From Nocardioides coralli (GTDB lineage: Bacteria > Actinomycetota > Actinomycetes > Propionibacteriales > Nocardioidaceae): a stretch of 64,000 bases of DNA. The position numbers were made by a program, and so were the translations under genes. How positions within the stretch are numbered: position 1 is the stretch's first letter; each line of letters begins with the position of its first letter. The notes beneath the pieces were generated by a model, which had not been told where the DNA came from, made no database searches, and saw nothing but the letters and a program-made list of their open reading frames with translations. The stretch is from the NCBI RefSeq assembly GCF_019880385.1, contig NZ_CP082273.1, positions 496,001 through 560,000 on the forward strand, read 5' to 3'. Below, one piece after another: positions 14,807 to 23,139 of the stretch.

Positions 14807-17536
14807 ATGGACAAGCTCGTGTACCACTTCGACGAGGGCGACCGGGACCAGCGGGACCTGCTGGGGGGCAAGGGAGCCAACCTCGCCGAGATGACCCGGC
14901 TGGGCCTCCCGGTGCCCCCGGGGTTCATCGTGACGACGGAGGCGTGCCGTCACTACCTGGAGCACGGACGCCTGCCCGACGACCTCCGGGTGCAGGTCAC
15001 CATGGCCCTGCGCAAGCTCGAGGACGACGTGGGACGTCGCCTCGGTGACTCCGTGGACCCTCTGCTCGTCAGCGTGCGGTCCGGGGCGAAGTACTCGATG
15101 CCGGGGATGATGGAAACCGTCCTCAACGTCGGCCTCAACGACTACTCGGTCAGGGGACTGGTCGAGGCGTCCGGGGACGAGCGCTTCGTGTGGGACTCCT
15201 ACCGGCGCCTGATCCAGATGTTCGGCAAGACCGTGCTGGGCATGGAGGGCGACGACTTCGCGAAGGCGCTCGAGGCAGCAAAGGCCGCCAAGGGCGTGAC
15301 CAGCGACGTCGAGCTGGACGCGGCTGACCTGCGCCAGCTGGTCGAGGACTTCAAGGTCGTCGTGGAGGATCGCTGCGGAAGGCCCTTCCCGCAGGACCCC
15401 CGGGAGCAGCTGGACCTCGCCATCCGCGCCGTCTTCGACTCCTGGAACACCGACCGGGCCAGGGTCTACCGGCGCCGGGAGCGCATCCCCGAAGACGCAG
15501 GTACGGCCGTCAACGTCTGCACGATGGTCTTCGGCAACCTGGGGGAGACCTCGGGTACCGGCGTGTGCTTCACCCGCGACCCGTCGACCGGCAAGCCCGG
15601 GGTCTACGGCGACTACCTCGTCAACGCGCAGGGGGAGGACGTCGTCTCCGGGATCCGCAACACGTTGTCGCTGGACGACTTCGCCGAGGTGGACCCGGCG
15701 TCCTACCAGGAGCTCCGCAGGATCATGCGGCGCCTGGAGACCCACTACCGGGACCTGTGCGACATCGAGTTCACCGTGGAGCGCGGGAAGCTCTGGATGC
15801 TGCAGACCCGGGTGGGGAAGCGCACCCCCGCGGCGGCGTTCCGGATCGCCACCCAGCTGGTCGACGAGCAGCTCATCACCCTGGACGAGGCCCTGGAGAG
15901 GGTCGGCGGACCGCAGCTCGCGCAGCTGATGTTCCCGCAGTTCGACGCGGACGCGGAGCGCACGCCCTACACCAGGGGCATGGCCGCCTCGCCGGGCGCG
16001 GCCGTGGGCAAGGTGGTCTTCGACTCGGCGACGGCGGTGGAGTGGGCCGGCCGGGGCGAACCTGTCGTGCTGCTGCGGCAGGAGACCAACCCCGAGGACC
16101 TCGAGGGCATGATCGCCGCGACCGGCATCCTGACCAGTCGCGGCGGCAAGACCTCGCACGCCGCGGTGGTGGCCCGCGGCATGGGCAAGACAGCGGTGTG
16201 CGGCGCCGAGGCGCTCCACGTCGACGAGGAGGAGAAGGTCGCCCGCGCCGACGGCGTCGAGGTGCGGGAGGGGGACCTCCTGTCCGTGGACGGATCGACC
16301 GGTGAGGTGTTCGTCGGCCGGCTGCCGGTGGTCGCCTCGCCCGTCGTCACTTACCTCGAGGAGGGCCTCGAGCCCGCCCTCGACGGCGTGGACGACGACA
16401 ACGCCGAGCTGATCCGGGCCGTCGACCGGCTCCTGGCCCACGCGGACTCGGTCCGGACCATGCAGGTCAGGACGAACGCCGACACGGGCCCCGACGCGCT
16501 GCGCGCCCGACGGATGGGCGCCGAGGGTATCGGCCTGTGCCGCACCGAGCACATGTTCCTCGGCGACCGCCGGGTGCTCATCGAACGCGTCATCCTGGCC
16601 GACAGCGCCGGGGAGCGCGACGAGGCGCTGGCCGCCCTGTTGCCTCCCCAGCGGGAGGACTTCGAGGAGCTCCTGGCCGCGATGGACGGTCTCCCGGCGA
16701 CGATCCGCCTGCTCGATCCGCCGCTCCACGAGTTCCTGCCCGACCGGGCCGAGCTGATGGTCCGGGTCGCCCGGGCGGAGGAGCAGGGAGCCGCGGCCGA
16801 GGCGGACGTGCGGTTGCTGGCAGCGGTGGACAGGCTCCACGAGTCGAACCCGATGCTCGGGCTGCGAGGGGTCCGGCTCGGCCTGGTGGTGCCCGGTCTC
16901 TTCGGCGGCCAGATCCGTGCGGTCGCCGAGGCGGCGGCACACCTGATCGCCGAGGGCCACGACCCGAGGCCCGAGATCATGGTCCCGCTGGTGGGTTCGC
17001 TGATGGAGCTGCACCTCGTGCGCGAGGAGGCCGCCCGGATCGTCGCGGAGGTGGCCGAGGCCGCCGGCGTCGCGCTCGAGATCCCGGTCGGGACCATGAT
17101 CGAGCTCCCGCGGGCGGCGCTGACGGCGTTCCGGATCGCCGAGGAGGCCGACTTCTTCTCCTTCGGCACCAACGACCTCACCCAGACGACCTGGGGCTTC
17201 AGCCGCGACGACGTGGAGGCGGCGTTCTTCGCGGCCTACCTCGACAAGGGCGTCTTCACGACCTCACCCTTCGAGAGCCTGGACGTGGACGGTGTGGGCC
17301 GGCTGGTCGACATCGGGACCCGCGAGGGGCGCCGCACCCGGCCCGGTCTGAAGACCGGGGTGTGCGGCGAGCACGGCGGCGACCCGGACTCGATCCACTT
17401 CTTCCAGCGGGTCGGACTGGACTACGTCTCCTGCTCGCCGTTCCGGGTCCCCGTCGCGCGGCTGGAGGCCGGTCGAGCGGTCCTCGGCAAGGAGGAGGCC
17501 GACACGTCCGACGACGTGGAGATCCAGCGGAGCTAG
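14807..17536 (+). CDS. ppdK: Pyruvate, phosphate dikinase
   Basis: PPDK interconverts pyruvate + ATP + Pi and PEP + AMP + PPi through a phospho-histidine swivelling domain. The 909-residue protein shows the N-terminal ATP-grasp domain (LLGGKGANLAEMTRLGLPVPPGF), the phospho-His motif GGKTSHAAVVARGMGK (His near residue 451), then the PEP/pyruvate TIM barrel with GAEGIGLCRTEHMF, EIMVPLVGSLMEL, FFSFGTNDLTQTT and the catalytic Cys in TGVCGEHGGDP near residue 852. All family elements are present at full length. Coupled to glpX, it would push carbon from pyruvate toward hexose. Confidence 0.97.
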   Translation: MDKLVYHFDEGDRDQRDLLGGKGANLAEMTRLGLPVPPGFIVTTEACRHYLEHGRLPDDLRVQVTMALRKLEDDVGRRLGDSVDPLLVSVRSGAKYSMPGMMETVLNVGLNDYSVRGLVEASGDERFVWDSYRRLIQMFGKTVLGMEGDDFAKALEAAKAAKGVTSDVELDAADLRQLVEDFKVVVEDRCGRPFPQDPREQLDLAIRAVFDSWNTDRARVYRRRERIPEDAGTAVNVCTMVFGNLGETSGTGVCFTRDPSTGKPGVYGDYLVNAQGEDVVSGIRNTLSLDDFAEVDPASYQELRRIMRRLETHYRDLCDIEFTVERGKLWMLQTRVGKRTPAAAFRIATQLVDEQLITLDEALERVGGPQLAQLMFPQFDADAERTPYTRGMAASPGAAVGKVVFDSATAVEWAGRGEPVVLLRQETNPEDLEGMIAATGILTSRGGKTSHAAVVARGMGKTAVCGAEALHVDEEEKVARADGVEVREGDLLSVDGSTGEVFVGRLPVVASPVVTYLEEGLEPALDGVDDDNAELIRAVDRLLAHADSVRTMQVRTNADTGPDALRARRMGAEGIGLCRTEHMFLGDRRVLIERVILADSAGERDEALAALLPPQREDFEELLAAMDGLPATIRLLDPPLHEFLPDRAELMVRVARAEEQGAAAEADVRLLAAVDRLHESNPMLGLRGVRLGLVVPGLFGGQIRAVAEAAAHLIAEGHDPRPEIMVPLVGSLMELHLVREEAARIVAEVAEAAGVALEIPVGTMIELPRAALTAFRIAEEADFFSFGTNDLTQTTWGFSRDDVEAAFFAAYLDKGVFTTSPFESLDVDGVGRLVDIGTREGRRTRPGLKTGVCGEHGGDPDSIHFFQRVGLDYVSCSPFRVPVARLEAGRAVLGKEEADTSDDVEIQRS

Positions 17537-17572
17537 GACACCGCTTCCTGCCGCGGTCCCGGCCGCCACCGG

Positions 17573-18883
17573 CTAGCCGAGCCCCTCCAGCACCTCTCGG
17601 GCACGAGCGACCTGCCACGGCGAGAGCCCGGGGTCCATGGCGATGCCCGCCCTCAGGTGGCGTCTGGCGGCCGCGTCGCGGCCCAGCGCGGCCTCGATGG
17701 TGCCGCGGTGGATCCAGAGGATCGCCTCCTGGGTGCCCCGCCGGGTGGCGAGCCTGGCGTAGGTCAGGGCCTGTCGGTGACGCCCCGAGGCGTGCAGCGC
17801 CCACGCGTAGGCATCGGAGGCGTGCACGCCACGGCTCCGGGTCGCCTCCGCGCGTCCCAGCGCCAGGGCCTCGGCGCGGTCCGCGACCTCGCCGTGGTCG
17901 ACCAGGAACTGCGCGAGCTCGCCGTCGATGTTGGCGCCACCGCTGGCGAGCAGGTCGACGGCTTCACGTGAGCGGTCGTAGGCTGCCGCGGCCTCGGCGT
18001 CACGGCCGAGGTGCTCCAGCAGCTCCCCCAGCGCGAGGTAGTGCTCGGGGAGGGGGTCTGACCTCACGACGCCCTGCCACGTGCGCCTGGCCTCCGCGAG
18101 GTCGCCCCGGGCCTGGGCCAGCAGCGCACGCCCGACCTGGACGTCGACGTCGCCGGGTGCCGCCGCGTCGGCGCGGTCCAGCCGCCGCGCCGCCGCCCGG
18201 AGCCGGCCCTGCCGCCGGTCCAGGTCCGCGGCGTGGCTCAGCAGGTGGGACAGCTCGTCCCTGCTGGCCGAGCCCGTTCCCCGCAGCAGGATGCGGCGGG
18301 CCTCCTCGAGCCGGCCGTCGAGCTCGACGGCGTAGGACCACCGGGACACGACCGGGACACCCGGTTGACGCCGGTCGGCCTCACGCACGGCGGGCATGAG
18401 GTCGGCGAAGCGTCCCAGCTGGGTCAGGGCGTCGATCCGGATGGCCAGCGCGGTGGGGTCGTAGGGCGCGATCGCGAGCGTTGCCTCCGCCTGGTCGAGA
18501 GCATCGACGAACTGGTGGTGCGAGGCGCTGATCGCGGCCTGGTTGGCCAGAGCACGGACGTTGTCGTCCGGCGCGATCTCCAGGGAGCGCTCGATGGCCC
18601 GGTCGGCCTGGTCGAACAGCTCGGCATCGAGCTCCTCGCCGGCGAGCGAGAAGTAGGCGAAGCCCAGCTCGGCCCAGGCCCGGTGATCACGGGGGACGCG
18701 CTCCACCTGTGCCTCGAGCGCTGCCACGGCCGCTGCCGGGTCGGCACCGCTCGCCGACAGCGGGTTCGGAGCGGCGAGCACCGCGGAGGCGGTGGCGGCC
18801 GGCTCCTCGTTGCGTGCCAGCCCGACGGCACCGGACACCGCCAGCGCCAGGCTGACGGCCATCACCACGACGTACTTGAGCAT
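17573..18883 (-). CDS. Secreted or membrane-anchored TPR protein
   Basis: The 436-residue product starts with a signal peptide or anchor (MLKYVVVMAVSLALAVSGAVG). At least nine degenerate tetratricopeptide repeats follow, for example ALEAQVERVPRDHRAWAELG, DRAIERSLEIAPDDN and HYLALGELLEHLGRDAEAAAAY. These solenoids mediate protein interaction; no enzymatic domain is seen. It is the second gene after the DUF4331 protein on the same strand, 65 bp apart, and pairs of DUF4331 and TPR genes occur together in other bacteria. AAGGGG precedes the ATG. An extracytoplasmic partner role for the DUF4331 protein is inferred. Confidence 0.78.
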   Translation of the reverse strand: MLKYVVVMAVSLALAVSGAVGLARNEEPAATASAVLAAPNPLSASGADPAAAVAALEAQVERVPRDHRAWAELGFAYFSLAGEELDAELFDQADRAIERSLEIAPDDNVRALANQAAISASHHQFVDALDQAEATLAIAPYDPTALAIRIDALTQLGRFADLMPAVREADRRQPGVPVVSRWSYAVELDGRLEEARRILLRGTGSASRDELSHLLSHAADLDRRQGRLRAAARRLDRADAAAPGDVDVQVGRALLAQARGDLAEARRTWQGVVRSDPLPEHYLALGELLEHLGRDAEAAAAYDRSREAVDLLASGGANIDGELAQFLVDHGEVADRAEALALGRAEATRSRGVHASDAYAWALHASGRHRQALTYARLATRRGTQEAILWIHRGTIEAALGRDAAARRHLRAGIAMDPGLSPWQVARAREVLEGLG

Positions 18884-18908
18884 GTGCGTGCCCCTTCGTG
18901 GGGTAGGG

Positions 18909-18941
18909 GGCCCGGCCGCGCGCGGGGCGCGCGGCCGGGCC
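18909..18941 (-). terminator. 15-bp perfect hairpin between DUF4331 and TPR genes
   Basis: Arms 18909-18923 and 18927-18941 are perfectly complementary (GGCCCGGCCGCGCGC and its reverse complement) around a GGG loop. Very stable, with no U-tract on either side. It lies 8 bp after the DUF4331 stop and may act as a partial terminator or mRNA-stabilising element that sets the DUF4331:TPR ratio. Confidence 0.6.
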
Positions 18942-18948
18942 GAGGGTG

Positions 18949-20418
18949 TCAGGCCCGACGCTGCCGGCCGAGGCCGATGCCGCCGATGACCATGGCGATG
19001 GCGCCCATTCCGACGAGGCCGCCCGACGCCACCCGTCGGGTCAGCCCGGTCGTGGACGCCGACTCCGCGCTCGACGACGACGCGCCACCCGATGACGGGT
19101 GCGGGTCCTCGTTGCTGCCCGACACGGGCAGCGCGAGGTAGGGGAAGGTGTCACCGAAGGCGACGTCGTTGCGGTCGACCCCGTCGCCGAGGTCGTTCGG
19201 GGACCCGACGAGCTCGCCCTCCACGACCTGGAGCGCGATGTCGATCACGTCGTCGGCGAGACGCCGTCCGTTCGGGAAGCCCTGGGCGTCGCCCTCCAGC
19301 ACACCGAGACGGTTGGGTCGCTCGGTGACCGGGGTGGTGAGGTTGATCCGCAGCTGTTCGCTGGGTGTCACCTTGCCCTTGGCCTGGTTGAGGCCCTTCA
19401 CGCCGGTGAGGAACACCTCGACCAGGTCGTTGCGGGGCGTCTCCGGCGCCTCGATGCCGTAGATGGCCTCGATGAGTCGCGGCAGCTCCGGGTCGGTCAC
19501 GTACTTGAGTGCCGCACCGTCCTGGGTCGGCCGCGAGGCGTTGAAGGCGTCCTTGAGCTTGAGAGGGATGACCACCTCGTTGACCAGCGGCATGCCCAGA
19601 CGGGAGACCTGGCGGTAGCCGCCGCCCATCGACTTCTTCGACGTGGTGGACCAGATGCCGACCACCGGGTTGTCGTCCACCTTGCCCGAGGTCAGCATGC
19701 GCCGGGGCACCTGGAGCGCGACGGAGTTGACGTTGAAGCCGCGCAGCGTGTCGTCCCCGGTCTCGGAGAGGTCCCCGCCGTAGAGCAGGTCGAAGACGCG
19801 CAGGTCGAGGAAGAAGGGGTCCTCGGCCTGCCCGGTGAAGGAGCTCACCCTGCCCTTGGTGCGGGTGGCCTGGTCGCGCAGCTTCTGGTAGTCGGGCATG
19901 GAGGCCTTGCCGACGTTGGACGGCGCCACGCGAGCGCGCGGGACGATGACCTTCTTCTTGTTCCCCTTGATCCGCACCAGCCGGTAGGTCTGGTAGTAGT
20001 TCAGGTTCTCGTCGGTCAGCGAGGTGACCTGCCCGGTCGCGTAGAGGAAGGTCTCCTTGCTCCGGTAGTGGTCCTTGAAGGTCCACCGGAAGGTCACGTC
20101 GGGCTTGGCATCGGCGTCGTTGTCGACGTGGATGTCGTAGCGAGCGTCGGTCGCGAAGCTGTAGAAGTTCGGTCCGCCGGCCGGCTCCTGGAAGGGCAGC
20201 CAGTTGGCGATGAGGGTGACCGTGGACTGCCGCTCCGGGCTGCGGAAGGCGTAGAGGTCAGTGGTGTCGTACTGCGGTGTGGCAGCGATCATGGGTGCCT
20301 CCCGGTGGCTGGAGGCCGTGGCGGTGGTGGGCCCCAGGCCCGCCAGACCCGCTGCAGCGAGCAGTCCCCCGGAGGCCAGCAAGGCTGCGCCCCGCCGTCC
20401 CGTGAGTCGTGGTGTCAT
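18949..20418 (-). CDS. DUF4331 family surface protein
   Basis: The 489-residue protein begins with a basic N-terminus (MTPRLTGRRGAALLASGGLL) and an Ala-rich signal sequence, then the diagnostic ASSHREAPMI of DUF4331 and TTDLYAFRSPE. Most of the chain is a beta-rich extracytoplasmic domain with NWLPFQEPAGGPNFYSF. The C-terminus has a Ser-rich stalk and a hydrophobic segment (GGLVGMGAIAMVIGGIGLG) ending in RQRRA, like a sortase-type anchor without a recognisable LPxTG. The function of the family is unknown. ATG 20418 is chosen for its GAGGGGAAG ribosome site and the signal peptide. A 24-bp palindromic site lies 62 bp upstream. Confidence 0.9.
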   Translation of the reverse strand: MTPRLTGRRGAALLASGGLLAAAGLAGLGPTTATASSHREAPMIAATPQYDTTDLYAFRSPERQSTVTLIANWLPFQEPAGGPNFYSFATDARYDIHVDNDADAKPDVTFRWTFKDHYRSKETFLYATGQVTSLTDENLNYYQTYRLVRIKGNKKKVIVPRARVAPSNVGKASMPDYQKLRDQATRTKGRVSSFTGQAEDPFFLDLRVFDLLYGGDLSETGDDTLRGFNVNSVALQVPRRMLTSGKVDDNPVVGIWSTTSKKSMGGGYRQVSRLGMPLVNEVVIPLKLKDAFNASRPTQDGAALKYVTDPELPRLIEAIYGIEAPETPRNDLVEVFLTGVKGLNQAKGKVTPSEQLRINLTTPVTERPNRLGVLEGDAQGFPNGRRLADDVIDIALQVVEGELVGSPNDLGDGVDRNDVAFGDTFPYLALPVSGSNEDPHPSSGGASSSSAESASTTGLTRRVASGGLVGMGAIAMVIGGIGLGRQRRA

Positions 20419-20479
20419 GTCAGGACTTCCCCTCGTCAGGCGTACCGGGCGACTCATGTCGTCGGACGCATCCGGGTCG

Positions 20480-20503
20480 CACGTCGGCGCCGGGACCGAC
20501 GTG
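20480..20503. promoter_or_regulatory. CACGTCGG-N8-CCGACGTG operator candidate (copy 1)
   Basis: Perfect 8-bp half-sites are separated by 8 bp (spacer ends CGGGA), 62 bp upstream of the DUF4331 start. A closely similar site with the same geometry lies at 25027-25050 upstream of the histidine kinase gene, and 19 of 24 positions agree. Shared control by the adjacent NarL-type regulator is inferred. Confidence 0.6.
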
Positions 20504-20607
20504 TTCGGAGTCACACGTCACACGGATTGGTGGCGCCGCGAGTCCAGCCGCGGCTGAGGTCCGGCAGGGCCCTTGACGAAGCGGCCTCACAGGGGTTGGG
20601 TCGAGGT

Positions 20608-21369
20608 ATGGGCCTCGTGCCCCACCTGCTCATCGAGCGCCGGTCGCTCCTGAGGGTCGCCGGCGGGGGTGCGGTCGGCTTCGCGATCCTGGGGACGGCC
20701 GCCTGCGGCGACGACGCCGCCGAGCCCACCGAGGACGCAGCCAGCCCGACCGAGGAGTCGCCGGAGCCGACCGAGGAGCCGACGGTCGAGCCGTTGAGCT
20801 GGGAGCGCGTCGACCTCGGCTTCGTGGCGGCGTACGTCCTGGTCCGGGGCGAGGAGGCAGCGGTCGTCGACACCGGTGTCGAGGGAAGCGCTCCCGCCAT
20901 CGCGACGGTGCTCGACGACGCCGGGCCGGGCTGGGCCGGCGTCCGGCACGTCGTGCTCACCCACAAGCACCCCGACCACATCGGCAGCACCAGCGCGGTG
21001 CTCACGGAGGCCTCGGGCGCGACCGGGTACGCCGGCGAGGCCGACCTCACCGCGATCGACGCCGACCTGCAGCCGCTGGGAGACGGCGAGGAGGTCTTCG
21101 GCTTGCAGGTCGTCGCCACACCGGGCCACACGGCCGGCCACCTGTCCGTCTTCGACCCCGACACCGGGGTGCTCGTCGCCGGTGACGCGCTGGCCAACCA
21201 GGCGCAGCTGTCAGGGTCGATCCCCCAGTTCACCGAGGACGAGGCCGCGGCAGCGGAGTCGGTGCGCAAGCTCGCCGCCTTGACACCCAGCACCATCCTC
21301 GTCGGCCACGGCCCGCCGGTCACCGACGGCGCGGCGGACGCGCTGCAGGCGCTGGCGGACTCGTTGTAG
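20608..21369 (+). CDS. Exported MBL-fold hydrolase with Thr/Glu/Pro linker
   Basis: The 253-residue product has an N-terminal export signal with a twin Arg (IERRSLLRVAGGGAVGF) and a Cys in GTAACGDD that may be lipidated, although the lipobox is not ideal. A 30-residue acidic linker rich in PTE repeats follows, then a metallo-beta-lactamase fold. Zinc ligands are in LTHKHPDHIGS (HxHxDH) and GHTAGHLSVF, with Asp in VLVAGDALAN and a last His in VGHGPPV. Anchored outside the membrane, it could be a lactonase, glyoxalase II-like enzyme or other hydrolase. The promoter faces DUF4331. Confidence 0.85.
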   Translation: MGLVPHLLIERRSLLRVAGGGAVGFAILGTAACGDDAAEPTEDAASPTEESPEPTEEPTVEPLSWERVDLGFVAAYVLVRGEEAAVVDTGVEGSAPAIATVLDDAGPGWAGVRHVVLTHKHPDHIGSTSAVLTEASGATGYAGEADLTAIDADLQPLGDGEEVFGLQVVATPGHTAGHLSVFDPDTGVLVAGDALANQAQLSGSIPQFTEDEAAAAESVRKLAALTPSTILVGHGPPVTDGAADALQALADSL

Positions 21370-21391
21370 CCGCGGCTCCGGAAGGGGAGAG

Positions 21392-21907
21392 ATGAGCGAT
21401 CCGTTCGTGGGCGAGATCCGGCTGTTCGGCTTCACCTTCGCGCCCCGCGGCTGGGCCCTCTGCCACGGCCAGCTGCTCCCGATCACGCAGCACACGGCCC
21501 TGTTCAGCCTGCTCGGCACCCTCTACGGCGGCGACGGGCGCACCACCTTCGCGCTGCCCGACCTGCGGGGGCGGACCGTGGTCGGGTCAGGCCAGGGGCC
21601 CGGGCTCGCGAACCACCGGCAGGGCGCGGCCGGTGGGGCGGAGGCCGTCGCCCTCACGATCGACCAGCTGCCGGCACACCGCCACGAGGTGACTGCCTCG
21701 CGACGCCGCGGCAGGTCCCGCAACCCCGCGGGCCGGTTCCTGGCGCGGTCGCGCCGCGGCCGGCTGTACGACGCGCAGCACGCGGAGACGATGCACGTCG
21801 AGATGATCACCGAGGTCGGCGGGGGCCTGCCGCACGACAACCTGCCGCCGTACCTGCCGCTGAGCTGGTGCATCGCCTTGGAAGGGATCTTCCCCTCCCG
21901 GAGCTGA
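21392..21907 (+). CDS. Phage tail collar-domain (MdpB-type) protein
   Basis: The 171-residue protein begins with the canonical tail-collar block: PFVGEIRLFGFTFAPRGWA, LCHGQLLPITQHTALFSLLG, and YGGDGRTTFALPDLRGRTVVG. It ends with LPPYLPLSWCIALEGIFPSR, the conserved C-terminus of microcystin-dependent-protein (MdpB) homologues. Non-phage members are usually found as two or three tandem copies; here a single copy lies 22 bp after the MBL gene with a good SD (GGGGAGAG). The middle is unusually Arg-rich (ASRRRGRSRNPAGRF). Function unknown; no other phage genes are nearby. Confidence 0.85.
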   Translation: MSDPFVGEIRLFGFTFAPRGWALCHGQLLPITQHTALFSLLGTLYGGDGRTTFALPDLRGRTVVGSGQGPGLANHRQGAAGGAEAVALTIDQLPAHRHEVTASRRRGRSRNPAGRFLARSRRGRLYDAQHAETMHVEMITEVGGGLPHDNLPPYLPLSWCIALEGIFPSRS

Positions 21908-21917
21908 GCCGCGCGGG

Positions 21918-22238
21918 TCAGGCCGCGTGCTGGCAGGTGGCGCAGCTGCAGTCTGCGCACGCACAATTCGCGCACGAGTCGGAGCAGTGCGCGCAGCTGC
22001 AGGTGTGGTGGTTGCACGTGCTGCACGTGCAGTCGGTGCAGGTGCAGGTCGCACAGCTGTCGGAGCAGCTGGCGCACTCGCACTTCGTGCACTCGTCGTA
22101 GTGCCCCTCGTGCTCGTGGTGCAGGTGGCCGTCGTGGAGGTAGTCGACGTGGTCGAGATGGATCACGGCCTCGTGGCCGCAGTCCGGCCCGTGCGTGTGG
22201 TGGTGTCCCTCCGCCGACCGGTGCTCGAGCACTGTCAC
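21918..22238 (-). CDS. His-rich/Cys-rich metallothionein-like protein
   Basis: The 106-residue product is half His-rich and half Cys-rich. Residues 5-49 carry 14 of 18 His (GHHHTHGPDCGHEAV, LHDGHLHHEHEGHYDE), a pattern shared with small actinobacterial zinc-associated proteins. Residues 50-102 hold 19 of the 20 Cys, almost all as CxC or CxxC. Residues 53-75 and 80-102 are an internal duplication with a 27-residue period (CSDSCATCTCTDC against CSDSCANCACADC). No signal peptide or hydrophobic segment is present, so cytosolic metal buffering (zinc, copper, cadmium) is inferred. The GTG start has GGGGAGG six bases upstream. It convergently abuts the tail-collar gene. Confidence 0.85.
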   Translation of the reverse strand: MTVLEHRSAEGHHHTHGPDCGHEAVIHLDHVDYLHDGHLHHEHEGHYDECTKCECASCSDSCATCTCTDCTCSTCNHHTCSCAHCSDSCANCACADCSCATCQHAA

Positions 22239-22317
22239 GTCTGCCTCCCCAGGCTGGTCGATGCCCCCGAGCTGTCGATGTTCCTCCTGCTGGTCGCCGG
22301 CCGCAAGGCCCGCCTGC

Positions 22318-22344
22318 GAGGGCCCCGGGCGTCCCGGGGCCCTC
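22318..22344 (-). terminator. Hairpin terminator after the membrane protein gene
   Basis: Perfect 12-bp arms (GAGGGCCCCGGG at 22318-22329 and CCCGGGGCCCTC at 22333-22344) flank a 3-nt loop, starting 10 bp after the stop of the membrane-protein gene. No U-tract, as is common in high-GC actinobacteria. Confidence 0.65.
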
Positions 22345-22353
22345 GTGTGACGA

Positions 22354-23037
22354 TCAGTCGCGAGCGTGGACGCGGGTGCCCTGAGCCAGGGCCACGGACA
22401 CCACGGCCAGGCACACGGCCGTCCCGACGGCGCCCCAGACGGTGACGCCGGAACCGAGGAACACCGCGATGGCGAGGACGGCGGCGACCAGGCCCCACCA
22501 GCGCGTCAGGCCCGCACGCCAGGCGGCCAGCATGGCCAGGGGGAGGGCCAGGAAGAGCCCGATGATGCCGGGCAGCGTGAAGTAGGGGACACCCCACATC
22601 GCGCCCATGGTGTCGTTGACGGCCTCGGTGCCGTCGACCCCGAAGTGCTGGCCGACGGCGCTGTCGTACCAGTCGACGAACAGCAGGCCGGGAAGCGTCG
22701 TCATGCCGAGGAAGCCGATGACGGCGGCGAGGGTCGCGAGGGCGGCGCCGCGGGAGCGGATCAGCGGGGCGAGGAGCATCGCGGGCGCCATCCACAACGC
22801 GTAGGACCACTTGAAGCCGAGCGACTTGAACTGCAGCGGCTCCGGGTTGTCGGCGTAGATCTGCCACATCTCCCGACCGCTGACGCCCGCGGCCGGGTCG
22901 GCGACGGCGCCGACGACGGCGAGCAGCCCGCCGAGGGCGGGCGCGGCCACGAGGCAGGCCCGACGGACGGCGAGCGAGCGGCGGGCCGGGGCCGGTGGCG
23001 CGCTGTCGGTGCGGGGGTGGGTGGTCAGGGTGGTCAT
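22354..23037 (-). CDS. Multi-pass membrane protein of unknown function
   Basis: The 227-residue protein has about seven hydrophobic segments, including RACLVAAPALGGLLAVVGAV, YALWMAPAMLLAPLI, LATLAAVIGFLGMTTLPGLL and LPGIIGLFLALPLAMLAAW. Between segments are conserved-looking loops such as REMWQIYADNPEPLQFKSLG and FVDWYDSAVGQHFGVDG. No transporter or enzyme signature is recognised. It sits between the metallothionein-like gene and the two-component operon and ends in a strong hairpin, so it is probably transcribed alone. Confidence 0.75.
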   Translation of the reverse strand: MTTLTTHPRTDSAPPAPARRSLAVRRACLVAAPALGGLLAVVGAVADPAAGVSGREMWQIYADNPEPLQFKSLGFKWSYALWMAPAMLLAPLIRSRGAALATLAAVIGFLGMTTLPGLLFVDWYDSAVGQHFGVDGTEAVNDTMGAMWGVPYFTLPGIIGLFLALPLAMLAAWRAGLTRWWGLVAAVLAIAVFLGSGVTVWGAVGTAVCLAVVSVALAQGTRVHARD

Positions 23038-23139
23038 GCGAGTCCTCCTCCGGGACGGTGGCGCCGGTCTGTCCTGCGCCGACCTCCATGCTGGGCGCCG
23101 ACGACCTCAACCGGATCCGGCGGCGGAGGGATATCGGGC

